DNA from: Isoptericola halotolerans
GTDB taxonomy: Bacteria; Actinomycetota; Actinomycetes; Actinomycetales; Cellulomonadaceae
NCBI RefSeq assembly: GCF_003003075.1
Contig: NZ_PVTX01000004.1
Coordinates: 186,001-250,000, forward strand
Length of the DNA: 64,000 bases
Direction of reading: 5' to 3'
How positions within the stretch are numbered: position 1 is the stretch's first letter; the number at the start of each line of letters is the position of its first letter. Shown here one piece after another: positions 10,804-18,257 of the stretch. Both the position numbers and the translations under genes were made by a program. The notes under the pieces were generated by a model. The model had not been told where the DNA came from. It made no database searches and was given only the letters and a program-made list of their open reading frames with translations.

Positions 10804-11702
10804 TGAGCCGACGACGGCGCTCCGCCGCTGGTTCGGCGGTCGCCGTCGTCGCCATCCTGGCCGTCGGTGTGGGGGCGGTGGCCGGAGTCATCTGGTTCCT
10901 GTCCGCCCGCGAGCCCGCACTGAACCGGGAGCGGTGCACCGCCACCCTCGACGGGACGGGCTGGGAGCTCGCCCCTGTCCAGGCGGAGAACGCGGCGCTC
11001 GTGGTGGGCACCTCGATCCAGCGCGGCCTGCCGGCGCGAGCGGGCACGATCGGGCTCGCGACGGCGCTGCAGGAGTCGAGCCTCGTCAACATCGACTACG
11101 GCGACCGGGACTCGTTGGGCCTGTTCCAGCAACGGCCGTCCCAGGGCTGGGGAACGACCACGGAGATCATGGACCCCGTGTACTCGACGAACAGGTTCTA
11201 CGCGGGGCTCGAGCAGGTCGACGGCTGGCAGGACCTCGAGGTCACGGTGGCAGCCCAGGCGGTGCAGCGGTCCGCCTTCCCGGACGCGTACGCCCAGCAC
11301 GAGACGCTCGCGCGGGCATGGGCCTCCTCGCTGACCGGGCACTCTCCCGGGTCGGTCACGTGCGAGCTGTTCGCCGTCGCCGCCGAGGACGAGCTCGTCG
11401 AGGTCCCGAAGCTGCTGGCGCGGGACCTCGGTGTCCCCGGTGAGGCGGTGAGCGCCGACGGGGCGCTGACCACGATCGACGCCGGCGTGCTGCCCTTCGA
11501 GAGCGCCGAGCGGTCCACGTGGACCGTGGCCCACTGGGCGGTGGCGACGGCGAAGGCGACCGGTACCGCCGAGGTCCGGGCGGAGGGGCTGGTCTGGACA
11601 CGGGCGTCGGGCGATTGGTCGCCCCTCGACGCCGGGTCGGAGCCGCTCGCTCGGGGCACGGTCACCGTGACGCTGGGCACGCCCACGGACGCCCCGAGGT
11701 AG
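10803..11702 (+). CDS. membrane-anchored protein with lysozyme/transglycosylase-like motif
   Basis: A 299-residue protein starting at ATG 10803, one base into the dapD stop. A basic N-terminus (MSRRRRS) is followed by a membrane helix at about residues 9-31, and the rest is presumably extracytoplasmic. The segment 'TIGLATALQESSLVNIDYG' then 'DSLGLFQQRPSQGWG' has the E-S-x-L and G-L-F-Q pattern of SLT/lysozyme-like folds found in many actinobacterial exported proteins. Activity on peptidoglycan is inferred, not shown. The stop codon TAG lies inside the first copy of the 20-bp-spaced CGAGGTAGT array, so the last residues (DAPR) come from the edge of the repeat. Confidence 0.75.
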   Translation: MSRRRRSAAGSAVAVVAILAVGVGAVAGVIWFLSAREPALNRERCTATLDGTGWELAPVQAENAALVVGTSIQRGLPARAGTIGLATALQESSLVNIDYGDRDSLGLFQQRPSQGWGTTTEIMDPVYSTNRFYAGLEQVDGWQDLEVTVAAQAVQRSAFPDAYAQHETLARAWASSLTGHSPGSVTCELFAVAAEDELVEVPKLLARDLGVPGEAVSADGALTTIDAGVLPFESAERSTWTVAHWAVATAKATGTAEVRAEGLVWTRASGDWSPLDAGSEPLARGTVTVTLGTPTDAPR

Positions 11703-11814
11703 TAACCCGTTGCGCGAGGTAGTAGCGCTCACGCCGAGGTAGTGACAGGTTGCGCGAGGTAGTGGCGCTTGCGCCGAGGTAGTACCTCGCGTGTCGAGGT
11801 AGTGCGGGGTGGGT
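11695..11814 (+). repeat. six-copy direct array, CGAGGTAGT every 20 bp
   Basis: CGAGGTAGT occurs at 11695, 11715, 11735, 11755, 11775 and 11795: six perfect 9-base cores with exactly 20-bp spacing and 11 variable bases between. Variable parts of units 1 and 3, and of units 2 and 4, resemble each other, giving a weak 40-bp higher-order period. The first core contains the TAG stop of the upstream gene. There is no coding sequence in the array. Confidence 0.95.
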
Positions 11815-11822
11815 CGGGTTCC

Positions 11823-11916
11823 GCCGGGTGTCGGGTCCCGTGCACGGTCGCGTTCACGGGCGCAGGGCGCCCTCCACTTCGGGACTGACGACCGTGCACG
11901 GGACCCGACACCCGGC
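11823..11916. repeat. perfect 28-bp inverted repeat at centre of the array pair
   Basis: Bases 11823-11850 are the exact reverse complement of 11889-11916, with a 38-base spacer that itself contains the palindrome AGGGCGCCCT. In RNA from either strand this forms a very stable stem. It lies between the direct and inverted halves of the 20-bp-spaced arrays, in the convergent region between the 10803 gene and gltA. A bidirectional terminator or a structured RNA element are both possible. Confidence 0.95.
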
Positions 11917-11944
11917 TTTGAGCTTCCCGCCCGGCGCTCCCTCA

Positions 11945-12064
11945 CGCCGTCGGGCACTACCTCGCGCCGCGCGCTACTACCTCGGCGGACGGCCCACTAC
12001 CTCGCGCCGCGCGCCACTACCTCGGCGGGCGGGGCGCTACCTCGGGGCGAGCGGCACTATCTCG
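11945..12064 (-). repeat. six-copy inverted array, reverse complement of CGAGGTAGT every 20 bp
   Basis: ACTACCTCG or a one-base variant occurs at 11956, 11976, 11996, 12016, 12036 (GCTACCTCG) and 12056 (ACTATCTCG), exactly 20 bp apart. Units ending at 11984 and 12024 are nearly identical across all 20 bases. The six copies face the six forward copies at 11695-11814. The array ends 9 bp before the gltA stop codon. Together with the 28-bp inverted repeat it fills the whole 371-bp gap between the two convergent genes. Confidence 0.95.
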
Positions 12065-12073
12065 GCGGGGTGG

Positions 12074-13375
<1,302 letters not shown>

Positions 13376-13479
13376 GTCTTCCTTCCCTGACGGGCTCCCG
13401 GAGCCCCGTCGTCGGGACCTGGGACACGCGAACTCGTGGCAATGTCATGGACTACCGCTCGGGACCACCTGGGGGCGTC

Positions 13480-13505
13480 TCCGCAGGGCAGCCTCGGCCT
13501 GCGGA
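13480..13505 (-). terminator. possible hairpin terminator after dapC
   Basis: An 8-bp inverted repeat, TCCGCAGG (13480-13487) with CCTGCGGA (13498-13505), closes a 10-base loop. It lies 40 bp beyond the dapC stop and about 105 bp before gltA on the same strand. It has no T-tract and is weaker than the other hairpins in the window. Confidence 0.4.
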
Positions 13506-13545
13506 TGAAACTACCCCTCAATCCCATGCGGTTCCAATCCCCGCG

Positions 13546-14694
13546 TCAAGCACCTGTGATGCGCGCCACAGCACGTGCGACGGCGTCGTCGCCGGCCGTC
13601 AGCGCCACCCGGACGTGCCGCGCACCCGCGGCGCCGTAGAACTCCCCCGGCCCGACCAGCACACCACGTTCGGCGAACCACCGCGCCAGGTCGCGGGACG
13701 TCGTCGGACCTGCGGCGTCGTCCTGCGGGCGGACCCACAGGTAGAGGCCTGCCTCGGAGTCGTCGACGGCGAACCCCGCGGCGCGCAGCGCGGGCAGGAG
13801 CGCCTCCCGACGTCGCCGGTACCGCTCCCGCTGCGCGGCGACGTGGTCAGCGTCACCCAGGGCGGCGACCATCGCGGCCTGCACGGGCGAGGGGACGATC
13901 ATGCCGAGGTGCTTGCGCGTCGCCACCAGGTCGCCCACGAGCGCCGGGTCGCCTGCCACGAACGCCGCCCGGTAGCCCGCCAGGTTCGACTGCTTCGACA
14001 GCGAGTAGGCGACCAGGAGGCCGTCGTGGGAGCCGCCGTTCACCCGCGGGTCCAGCAGGCTGGGGACGCGGCTCGAGCCGTCCGGACCGACCCACCTGGG
14101 GTCCCAGGGCAGCTCGGCGTAGCACTCGTCGCCCACGACGACGGCACCGACCTCGCGGGCCGCCGTCACCACGGAGCGCAGGTGCTCGACGTCGGCCACC
14201 GCCCCGGTGGGGTTGGAGGGCGAGTTGACCCAGACCATGCGCACGTCGTCACGCCCGGCCCACGCGGCGACGTCGTCCGCCGGGAGGGGGGTCGCGCCGG
14301 CGAGACGCGCGCCGACGTCGTAGGTCGGGTAGGCGATCTCGGGGTGGACGACGACGTCGCCCGGGCCGAGCCGCAGCAGGCTCGGCAGGAGGCCCACCAG
14401 CTCCTTGGACCCGACCGTGGGCATGACCCCGGCCGGGTCGAGGTCCGGGACGCCGCGACGCCGCGCGAACCAGCCGGCGACGGCCTCGCGCAGCGCCGGC
14501 GTGCCGTACGTCAGCGGGTACCCCGGGGCGTCCGCAGCGCCGGCCAGGGCGTCGCGGACCACCGCCGGGGTCGGGTCGACGGGTGTGCCGACCGACAGGT
14601 CGACCATCCCGCCGGGATGAGCGGCCGCCGTCGCGCGCACGTCACCCAGGGTGTCCCACGGGTAGGCGAGGGACCTCAGGTCGGTGAAACCCAT
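13546..14694 (-). CDS. dapC: succinyldiaminopimelate transaminase
   Basis: A 382-residue class I/II PLP aminotransferase ('SLSKQSNLAGYRAAF' with the PLP lysine, 'WVNSPSNPTGAV', 'VVVGDECYAELPWD'). The opening 'DLRSLAYPWDTL' and the short length fit actinobacterial DapC, which forms N-succinyl-LL-DAP from N-succinyl-2-amino-6-ketopimelate. It lies directly after the 7Fe ferredoxin gene, as in M. tuberculosis (Rv1177-Rv1178), and completes the succinylase set with dapD and dapE. Start ATG 14692-14694. Confidence 0.92.
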   Translation of the reverse strand: MGFTDLRSLAYPWDTLGDVRATAAAHPGGMVDLSVGTPVDPTPAVVRDALAGAADAPGYPLTYGTPALREAVAGWFARRRGVPDLDPAGVMPTVGSKELVGLLPSLLRLGPGDVVVHPEIAYPTYDVGARLAGATPLPADDVAAWAGRDDVRMVWVNSPSNPTGAVADVEHLRSVVTAAREVGAVVVGDECYAELPWDPRWVGPDGSSRVPSLLDPRVNGGSHDGLLVAYSLSKQSNLAGYRAAFVAGDPALVGDLVATRKHLGMIVPSPVQAAMVAALGDADHVAAQRERYRRRREALLPALRAAGFAVDDSEAGLYLWVRPQDDAAGPTTSRDLARWFAERGVLVGPGEFYGAAGARHVRVALTAGDDAVARAVARITGA

Positions 14695-14715
14695 GCGCGC
14701 GTCCGACGGCGGCGC

Positions 14716-15033
14716 TCAGGCCTGCGGGGGCAGGCCGGCGATCATCGGGTCGTCCTTCTCGATGACGCCCATCTTGGCCGCGCCACCGGGCGAGCCGAGG
14801 TCGTCGAAGAACTCGACGTTCGCGCGGTAGTAGTCCTTCCACTCCTCGGGGACGTCGTCCTCGTAGTAGATGGCCTCGACCGGGCAGACCGGCTCGCAGG
14901 CCCCGCAGTCCACGCACTCGTCCGGGTGGATGTACAACGAGCGGGAGCCCTCGTAGATGCAGTCCACGGGACACTCCTCGATGCACGCCTTGTCCTTGAC
15001 GTCGACGCACGGCTGAGCGATCACGTAGGTCAC
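14716..15033 (-). CDS. fdxA: 7Fe ferredoxin (3Fe-4S/4Fe-4S)
   Basis: A 105-residue bacterial-type ferredoxin. The first cluster region reads 'CVDVKDKACIEECPVDCIY' and the second 'DECVDCGACEPVCPVEAIY', the usual pattern for one 3Fe-4S and one 4Fe-4S cluster. It ends in an acidic tail. It is a cytoplasmic electron carrier whose partner is unknown. It starts at GTG 15031-15033 behind AAGGGAA. It is divergent from the small gene at 15105 with a 71-bp shared promoter region, and 21 bp ahead of dapC, with which it is probably co-transcribed. Confidence 0.95.
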   Translation of the reverse strand: MTYVIAQPCVDVKDKACIEECPVDCIYEGSRSLYIHPDECVDCGACEPVCPVEAIYYEDDVPEEWKDYYRANVEFFDDLGSPGGAAKMGVIEKDDPMIAGLPPQA

Positions 15034-15104
15034 TGCAGTTCCCTTTCAGGTCACGGGGATGGAGCACGCTCCGGTCGTTCTCGGGGCACTCTAGTATCGC
15101 TCAC

Positions 15105-15404
15105 GTGACAAACCCGCACGCGTCCCCCGGATCGTCCGACTGGCGAGACTGGCCGGCCGGCACGCGGGCCGTGGTACGCCGTCGGCTCACGCCCGTGGAG
15201 GCGGGCGCGTCCGGGCAGCGCTGGACCGACGTCGTCGGCGTCGTCGTGGCCGCCGACGCCGACGGGATCACCCTGCGGCGGGACCCGGCCCGCCCGGACT
15301 CGCCGGGCGCCGGCGAGCAGGTGCGGGTGCCGGCCGCCGACGTCGAGGCCGCCAAGGTCCTGCCCCCGCGCCCCGCCCGGAGGCCGGCGCGCCCGCGCGA
15401 CTGA
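15105..15404 (+). CDS. conserved small protein, unknown function
   Basis: A 99-residue protein starting at GTG 15105. The core 'WPAGTRAVVRRRL...RWTDVVGVVVAADADGITLRRD' looks like a small SH3-like beta-barrel, similar to the N-terminal region attached to some actinobacterial GNAT proteins. The C-terminus is basic and Pro/Arg-rich (RPARRPARPRD). It has no catalytic motif. It is divergent from fdxA, an arrangement that I recall as common in actinobacteria. Its stop is 5 bp from the tyrA stop, in the convergent spot that carries two copies of the 20-bp-spaced repeat. Confidence 0.7.
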   Translation: MTNPHASPGSSDWRDWPAGTRAVVRRRLTPVEAGASGQRWTDVVGVVVAADADGITLRRDPARPDSPGAGEQVRVPAADVEAAKVLPPRPARRPARPRD

Positions 15405-15408
15405 CCGC

Positions 15409-15437
15409 GCTACCTCGGCGCGAGCGGTACTACCTCG
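15409..15437 (-). repeat. two copies of the CGAGGTAGT element, 20 bp apart, forming the tyrA 3' end
   Basis: On the minus strand CGAGGTAGT (15429-15437) is followed exactly 20 bp on by CGAGGTAGC (15409-15417). Core and spacing match the large array at 11695-12064. The second copy supplies the tyrA stop codon TAG (15410-15412). The first encodes Glu-Val-Val near the C-terminus, so the final dozen residues of TyrA come from the element. Confidence 0.85.
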
Positions 15438-16426
15438 GCGTAGGTGGGGGTGAGGCCGACGACGACGGCGCCCGCCGTGCAGCGCTCGACCAGCGCCGCC
15501 GGCCAGCCCGCGGTCAACGGCACCTGCTCCACCGCGGTGGGAGCCGCGCCGGCGGGCACCGGCGGGTGGCCGGTCTGCCGCACGGCGTCGGCGGCGCGGA
15601 AGAACGCGTGCGTCGAGGCGTTGGTCTCCAGCGCCTCGATCACGAGCTCCAGGTCCCGCACCACCTTGCGCAGCGCGGGCGCGACCCAGGCGGCGTTCTG
15701 GGTGACCATGGCCTCGGTGCGCGCCGGGTCGGTGAACGCCACCCGCGTGCCGTCGCGGAAGCTTCCCGCGGCGAGCCCGAGCGCCACGTCGCGCACGGGC
15801 GCGCCGGCCACGGCGTTCAGCAGCTGGGTGGCGACCACGTGCGGGACGTGGCTGACCAGCGCGGCGGCCTCGTCGTGCACCTCGTCGGTGAGGACGGCGA
15901 CCGTGCCGGCGCACGGTCCGGTGACCAGCTCCAGCACGGTGGCGAGCCGCGCCGGGTCGACCGCCGGGTCGACCGTCACGGCCCAGCGCACCCCGTCCAG
16001 CAGGCTAGCCTCCGAGGCGTCGAACCCGCTGTGCTCGGTCCCCGCCATCGGGTGCGCGCCGACGTAGCGGTCGCCCAGGCCCGCCGCGCGCACCTCCGTG
16101 CGCACCGGCCCCTTGACGCTGCCCACGTCGGTCACGGTGGCCGATGCCGGGGCGTGCGCGGCGACGTCGGCCGCCACCGCGGGCATCGCCCGCAACGGGG
16201 TGGCGAGGACCACCAGGCCGGCGTCCGCGACGCACCCCGCGACGTCGTCGGCGACGGTCAGGCCCGCCCGCCGGGCGGCGGCGCGCGTGGCGGCCGACAC
16301 GTCCGTGGCCACGACGTCGACGCCCCGGGCGGCCAGCAGACGGGCCAGCGACCCGCCGATGAGCCCGAGCCCGACGACGGCGACCCGAGGCGCGTCCTCG
16401 CGCCCGGCGGCGCCGGCGCTCACCAC
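15410..16426 (-). CDS. tyrA: prephenate dehydrogenase
   Basis: A 338-residue enzyme converting prephenate to 4-hydroxyphenylpyruvate for tyrosine synthesis. It has a Rossmann 'VAVVGLGLIGGSLARLLAARG', 'TDVGSVKGPV', 'GAHPMAGTEHSGF' (catalytic His) and the helical C-terminal domain 'SHVPHVVATQLLNAV'. GTG start at 16424-16426 (or 16421-16423) overlaps the pheA stop, so the pair is coupled. The last residues, '...AEVVPLAPR' and the TAG stop, are encoded by two copies of the 20-bp-spaced repeat, suggesting that the native 3' end was replaced or extended. Confidence 0.93.
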   Translation of the reverse strand: MVSAGAAGREDAPRVAVVGLGLIGGSLARLLAARGVDVVATDVSAATRAAARRAGLTVADDVAGCVADAGLVVLATPLRAMPAVAADVAAHAPASATVTDVGSVKGPVRTEVRAAGLGDRYVGAHPMAGTEHSGFDASEASLLDGVRWAVTVDPAVDPARLATVLELVTGPCAGTVAVLTDEVHDEAAALVSHVPHVVATQLLNAVAGAPVRDVALGLAAGSFRDGTRVAFTDPARTEAMVTQNAAWVAPALRKVVRDLELVIEALETNASTHAFFRAADAVRQTGHPPVPAGAAPTAVEQVPLTAGWPAALVERCTAGAVVVGLTPTYAEVVPLAPR

Positions 16427-17370
16427 AGCAGGCCCCGGTCGACGACGGCGGCCGGGTCGTGCGCGCGCACGCTGCCGAGGGGCACGTGCTCGGCCAGTCG
16501 TCCCTCGAGACCGCCCTCCCCCGGCTCCGCGGGGTAGGCCCCGAGCACCTTGAGGGCGTCACCGGCACCGAGGAGGTCGCGGAACAGCTCCTGCACGCCC
16601 GGCTGCCAGGGCGCGGCGTCGAGCGTCACGACGAACACGTACTGGCCCTGGCGCGCCTTGAGCGGCCGGGTCACCAGGCTCGACATGTTCACGCCGCGGG
16701 CGCCGAACGCGTCGGTGACCCGGGCGAGCACCCCGGGGCCGGTCACCACCGGCGTGACCGCGAGCATCGTGCGCCAGGAGGTCTCGCCGTCGGGCGCCGC
16801 GCTGCGCCCCACCGCGAAGCGCTCCGCCGCCCGCTCCCGCCGGTCGAGCACCAGGAACCGCGTGCGGGCCCCGGCGAAGTCCTCGACGGCCTCGGCGAGC
16901 GTCTCGAGCCCGTAGAGCTCGCCGCACAACCGGGGGCCCAGCGCCACCTGGTGCCGGTCGACGTCGCGGCAGGCGGCCGCGTTGGACGCCGCGGGGACGG
17001 GGGTGAGCCCGCGTCCTGCCACGAACCGGTGGCACTGGGCCAGCCCGTGCGGGTGGGCGGTCGCCTCGGTCAGCTCGCCGTGTCCCGGACGCACGAAGGC
17101 GTCGAAGGAGACGTCGAGCACCACCTCGTCCACGGCGACGACGTCGGCGCTGCCCAGCAGCGCGTCCAGCGACGGCACGACGTGCCCCTCGACGGAGCTC
17201 TCGATGGCGACGACGCCACCGGCGACCGCCCCGGACGACACGGCGTCGTGCACCTGGCCGACCGTGCCGAGCGGCACCTCCTCCACGGGGGTGCCGGCGG
17301 ACCGCTGCGCCCACGTGCGGGCCGCCTGGTGGGTGAAGGTTCCCTCCGGTCCCAGGTAGGCGATCCTCAC
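16420..17370 (-). CDS. pheA: prephenate dehydratase
   Basis: A 316-residue enzyme converting prephenate to phenylpyruvate. GTG start 17368-17370 gives 'VRIAYLGPEGTFTHQAA', the standard N-terminus of a monofunctional PDT without chorismate mutase. The substrate region 'CRDVDRHQVALGPRLCGELYGL' and 'RTRFLVLDR' (T-R-F motif) precede a C-terminal ACT domain ('VLARVTDAFGARGVNMSSLVTRPL') that would bind phenylalanine for feedback. It overlaps the ACT-domain gene upstream by 4 bp (GTGA) and tyrA downstream, forming one translationally coupled run. Confidence 0.94.
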   Translation of the reverse strand: MRIAYLGPEGTFTHQAARTWAQRSAGTPVEEVPLGTVGQVHDAVSSGAVAGGVVAIESSVEGHVVPSLDALLGSADVVAVDEVVLDVSFDAFVRPGHGELTEATAHPHGLAQCHRFVAGRGLTPVPAASNAAACRDVDRHQVALGPRLCGELYGLETLAEAVEDFAGARTRFLVLDRRERAAERFAVGRSAAPDGETSWRTMLAVTPVVTGPGVLARVTDAFGARGVNMSSLVTRPLKARQGQYVFVVTLDAAPWQPGVQELFRDLLGAGDALKVLGAYPAEPGEGGLEGRLAEHVPLGSVRAHDPAAVVDRGLLW

Positions 17371-18257
17371 GCGCCCGCCCAGCGCGGCGTCAGCGCGTCC
17401 GGACCCGGCTCGAACCGCTCCCCCGGCAGCACGGCCAGCGTGCGGTGGGCCACGGACCGCGCGTCGAGCTCGGCCACGAGCGCGTCCAGCACGGTCACCC
17501 GCGGGCACCGGAACGACGTGAGGAACACGTGCGGACCGAACGCCGAGGGGTGGCTGCGCAGGTGCTGCAGGTCGACCCCGGCGTCGGCCAGCACGCCCAG
17601 CGTCTCGCGCAGCGAGCCCCGGTGGTCGTCCGACGGGCCGAAGGCCAGCCACACCTGGGCGGACCCGCCGAAGCGCGGCCACGCGTCGGCGGACTCCAGC
17701 AGCCCGTACCAGACCGGCCCCTGCTCGGCGAGGCGTTCGCCGCCCGGCACCTCCACCCAACCGGCCGGCACCCGGCTGCGCTCGACGACCAGCGAGCCGT
17801 GGTCGCCCGCCAGCGCAGCGCGCTCCTCCACCGGCGTCGCGGTCGGGACCAGCCGTGGGCTGACGCCGACGGACCGGAGCGTGTCCGCGCAGTCCCGCAT
17901 CCCGGCCTCGTCCACCACGACCTGACCGCCCACGACTCCTGGTGGTGCGACCCACACCCACTGGGGCCGGACCGGCACGGCGGCGGTCACCAGCAGCGTC
18001 GGGGCCCCGGCCAGCAGCGCCTGCTCGAGCATCGGCGCCGGCTGCTCGGGATGGCCCAGGTGCACGACGGCCGCGAGGTCGTCGATGCTCGCGACCGTCT
18101 CGAGCGCCTGCGACGTCGTCCCGAGGTCGAGCAGCTCCTCGGTCTCGTCGGACACCGCGGACGGCACCGGCGATCCGGCGGCGACGCCGGACCAGCCGGC
18201 GTCGTGGGCGGCGAGGGCGGCGTGGGCCGAGGACTCGCGGGCGGTACGTCCGAGCAT
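17367..18257 (-). CDS. free-standing ACT-domain protein, degenerate prephenate dehydratase-like
   Basis: A 296-residue protein from ATG 18255-18257. The C-terminal 100 residues resemble the regulatory ACT domain of PheA: 'SLRETLGVLADAGVDLQHL', then 'RSHPS' at the place of the usual E-S-R-P motif, then 'HVFLTSFRCP'. The preceding region ('RAALAGDHGSLVVERSRVP' ... 'VWYGLLES') recalls the end of a PDT catalytic domain, but the G-P-E-G-T and T-R-F motifs are missing. It is coupled to vanW by 1 bp upstream and to pheA by 4 bp downstream. A sensor or regulatory subunit of the aromatic branch is an inference. Confidence 0.65.
   Translation of the reverse strand: MLGRTARESSAHAALAAHDAGWSGVAAGSPVPSAVSDETEELLDLGTTSQALETVASIDDLAAVVHLGHPEQPAPMLEQALLAGAPTLLVTAAVPVRPQWVWVAPPGVVGGQVVVDEAGMRDCADTLRSVGVSPRLVPTATPVEERAALAGDHGSLVVERSRVPAGWVEVPGGERLAEQGPVWYGLLESADAWPRFGGSAQVWLAFGPSDDHRGSLRETLGVLADAGVDLQHLRSHPSAFGPHVFLTSFRCPRVTVLDALVAELDARSVAHRTLAVLPGERFEPGPDALTPRWAGA

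Noticed and set aside
11735-11760. Resemblance of GAGGTAGT...GGTTG to the animal let-7 microRNA
   Set aside because: A short chance match without biological meaning in a bacterium.
11695-11814. Plasmid iterons or replication origin
   Set aside because: The spacing is iteron-like, but there is no AT-rich region, DnaA box or replication gene, and the site is a convergent intergenic region in conserved chromosomal context.
11695-12064. CRISPR array
   Set aside because: Repeat unit is only 20 bp with a 9-bp core and 11-bp gaps, the two halves are inverted, and there are no cas genes nearby.
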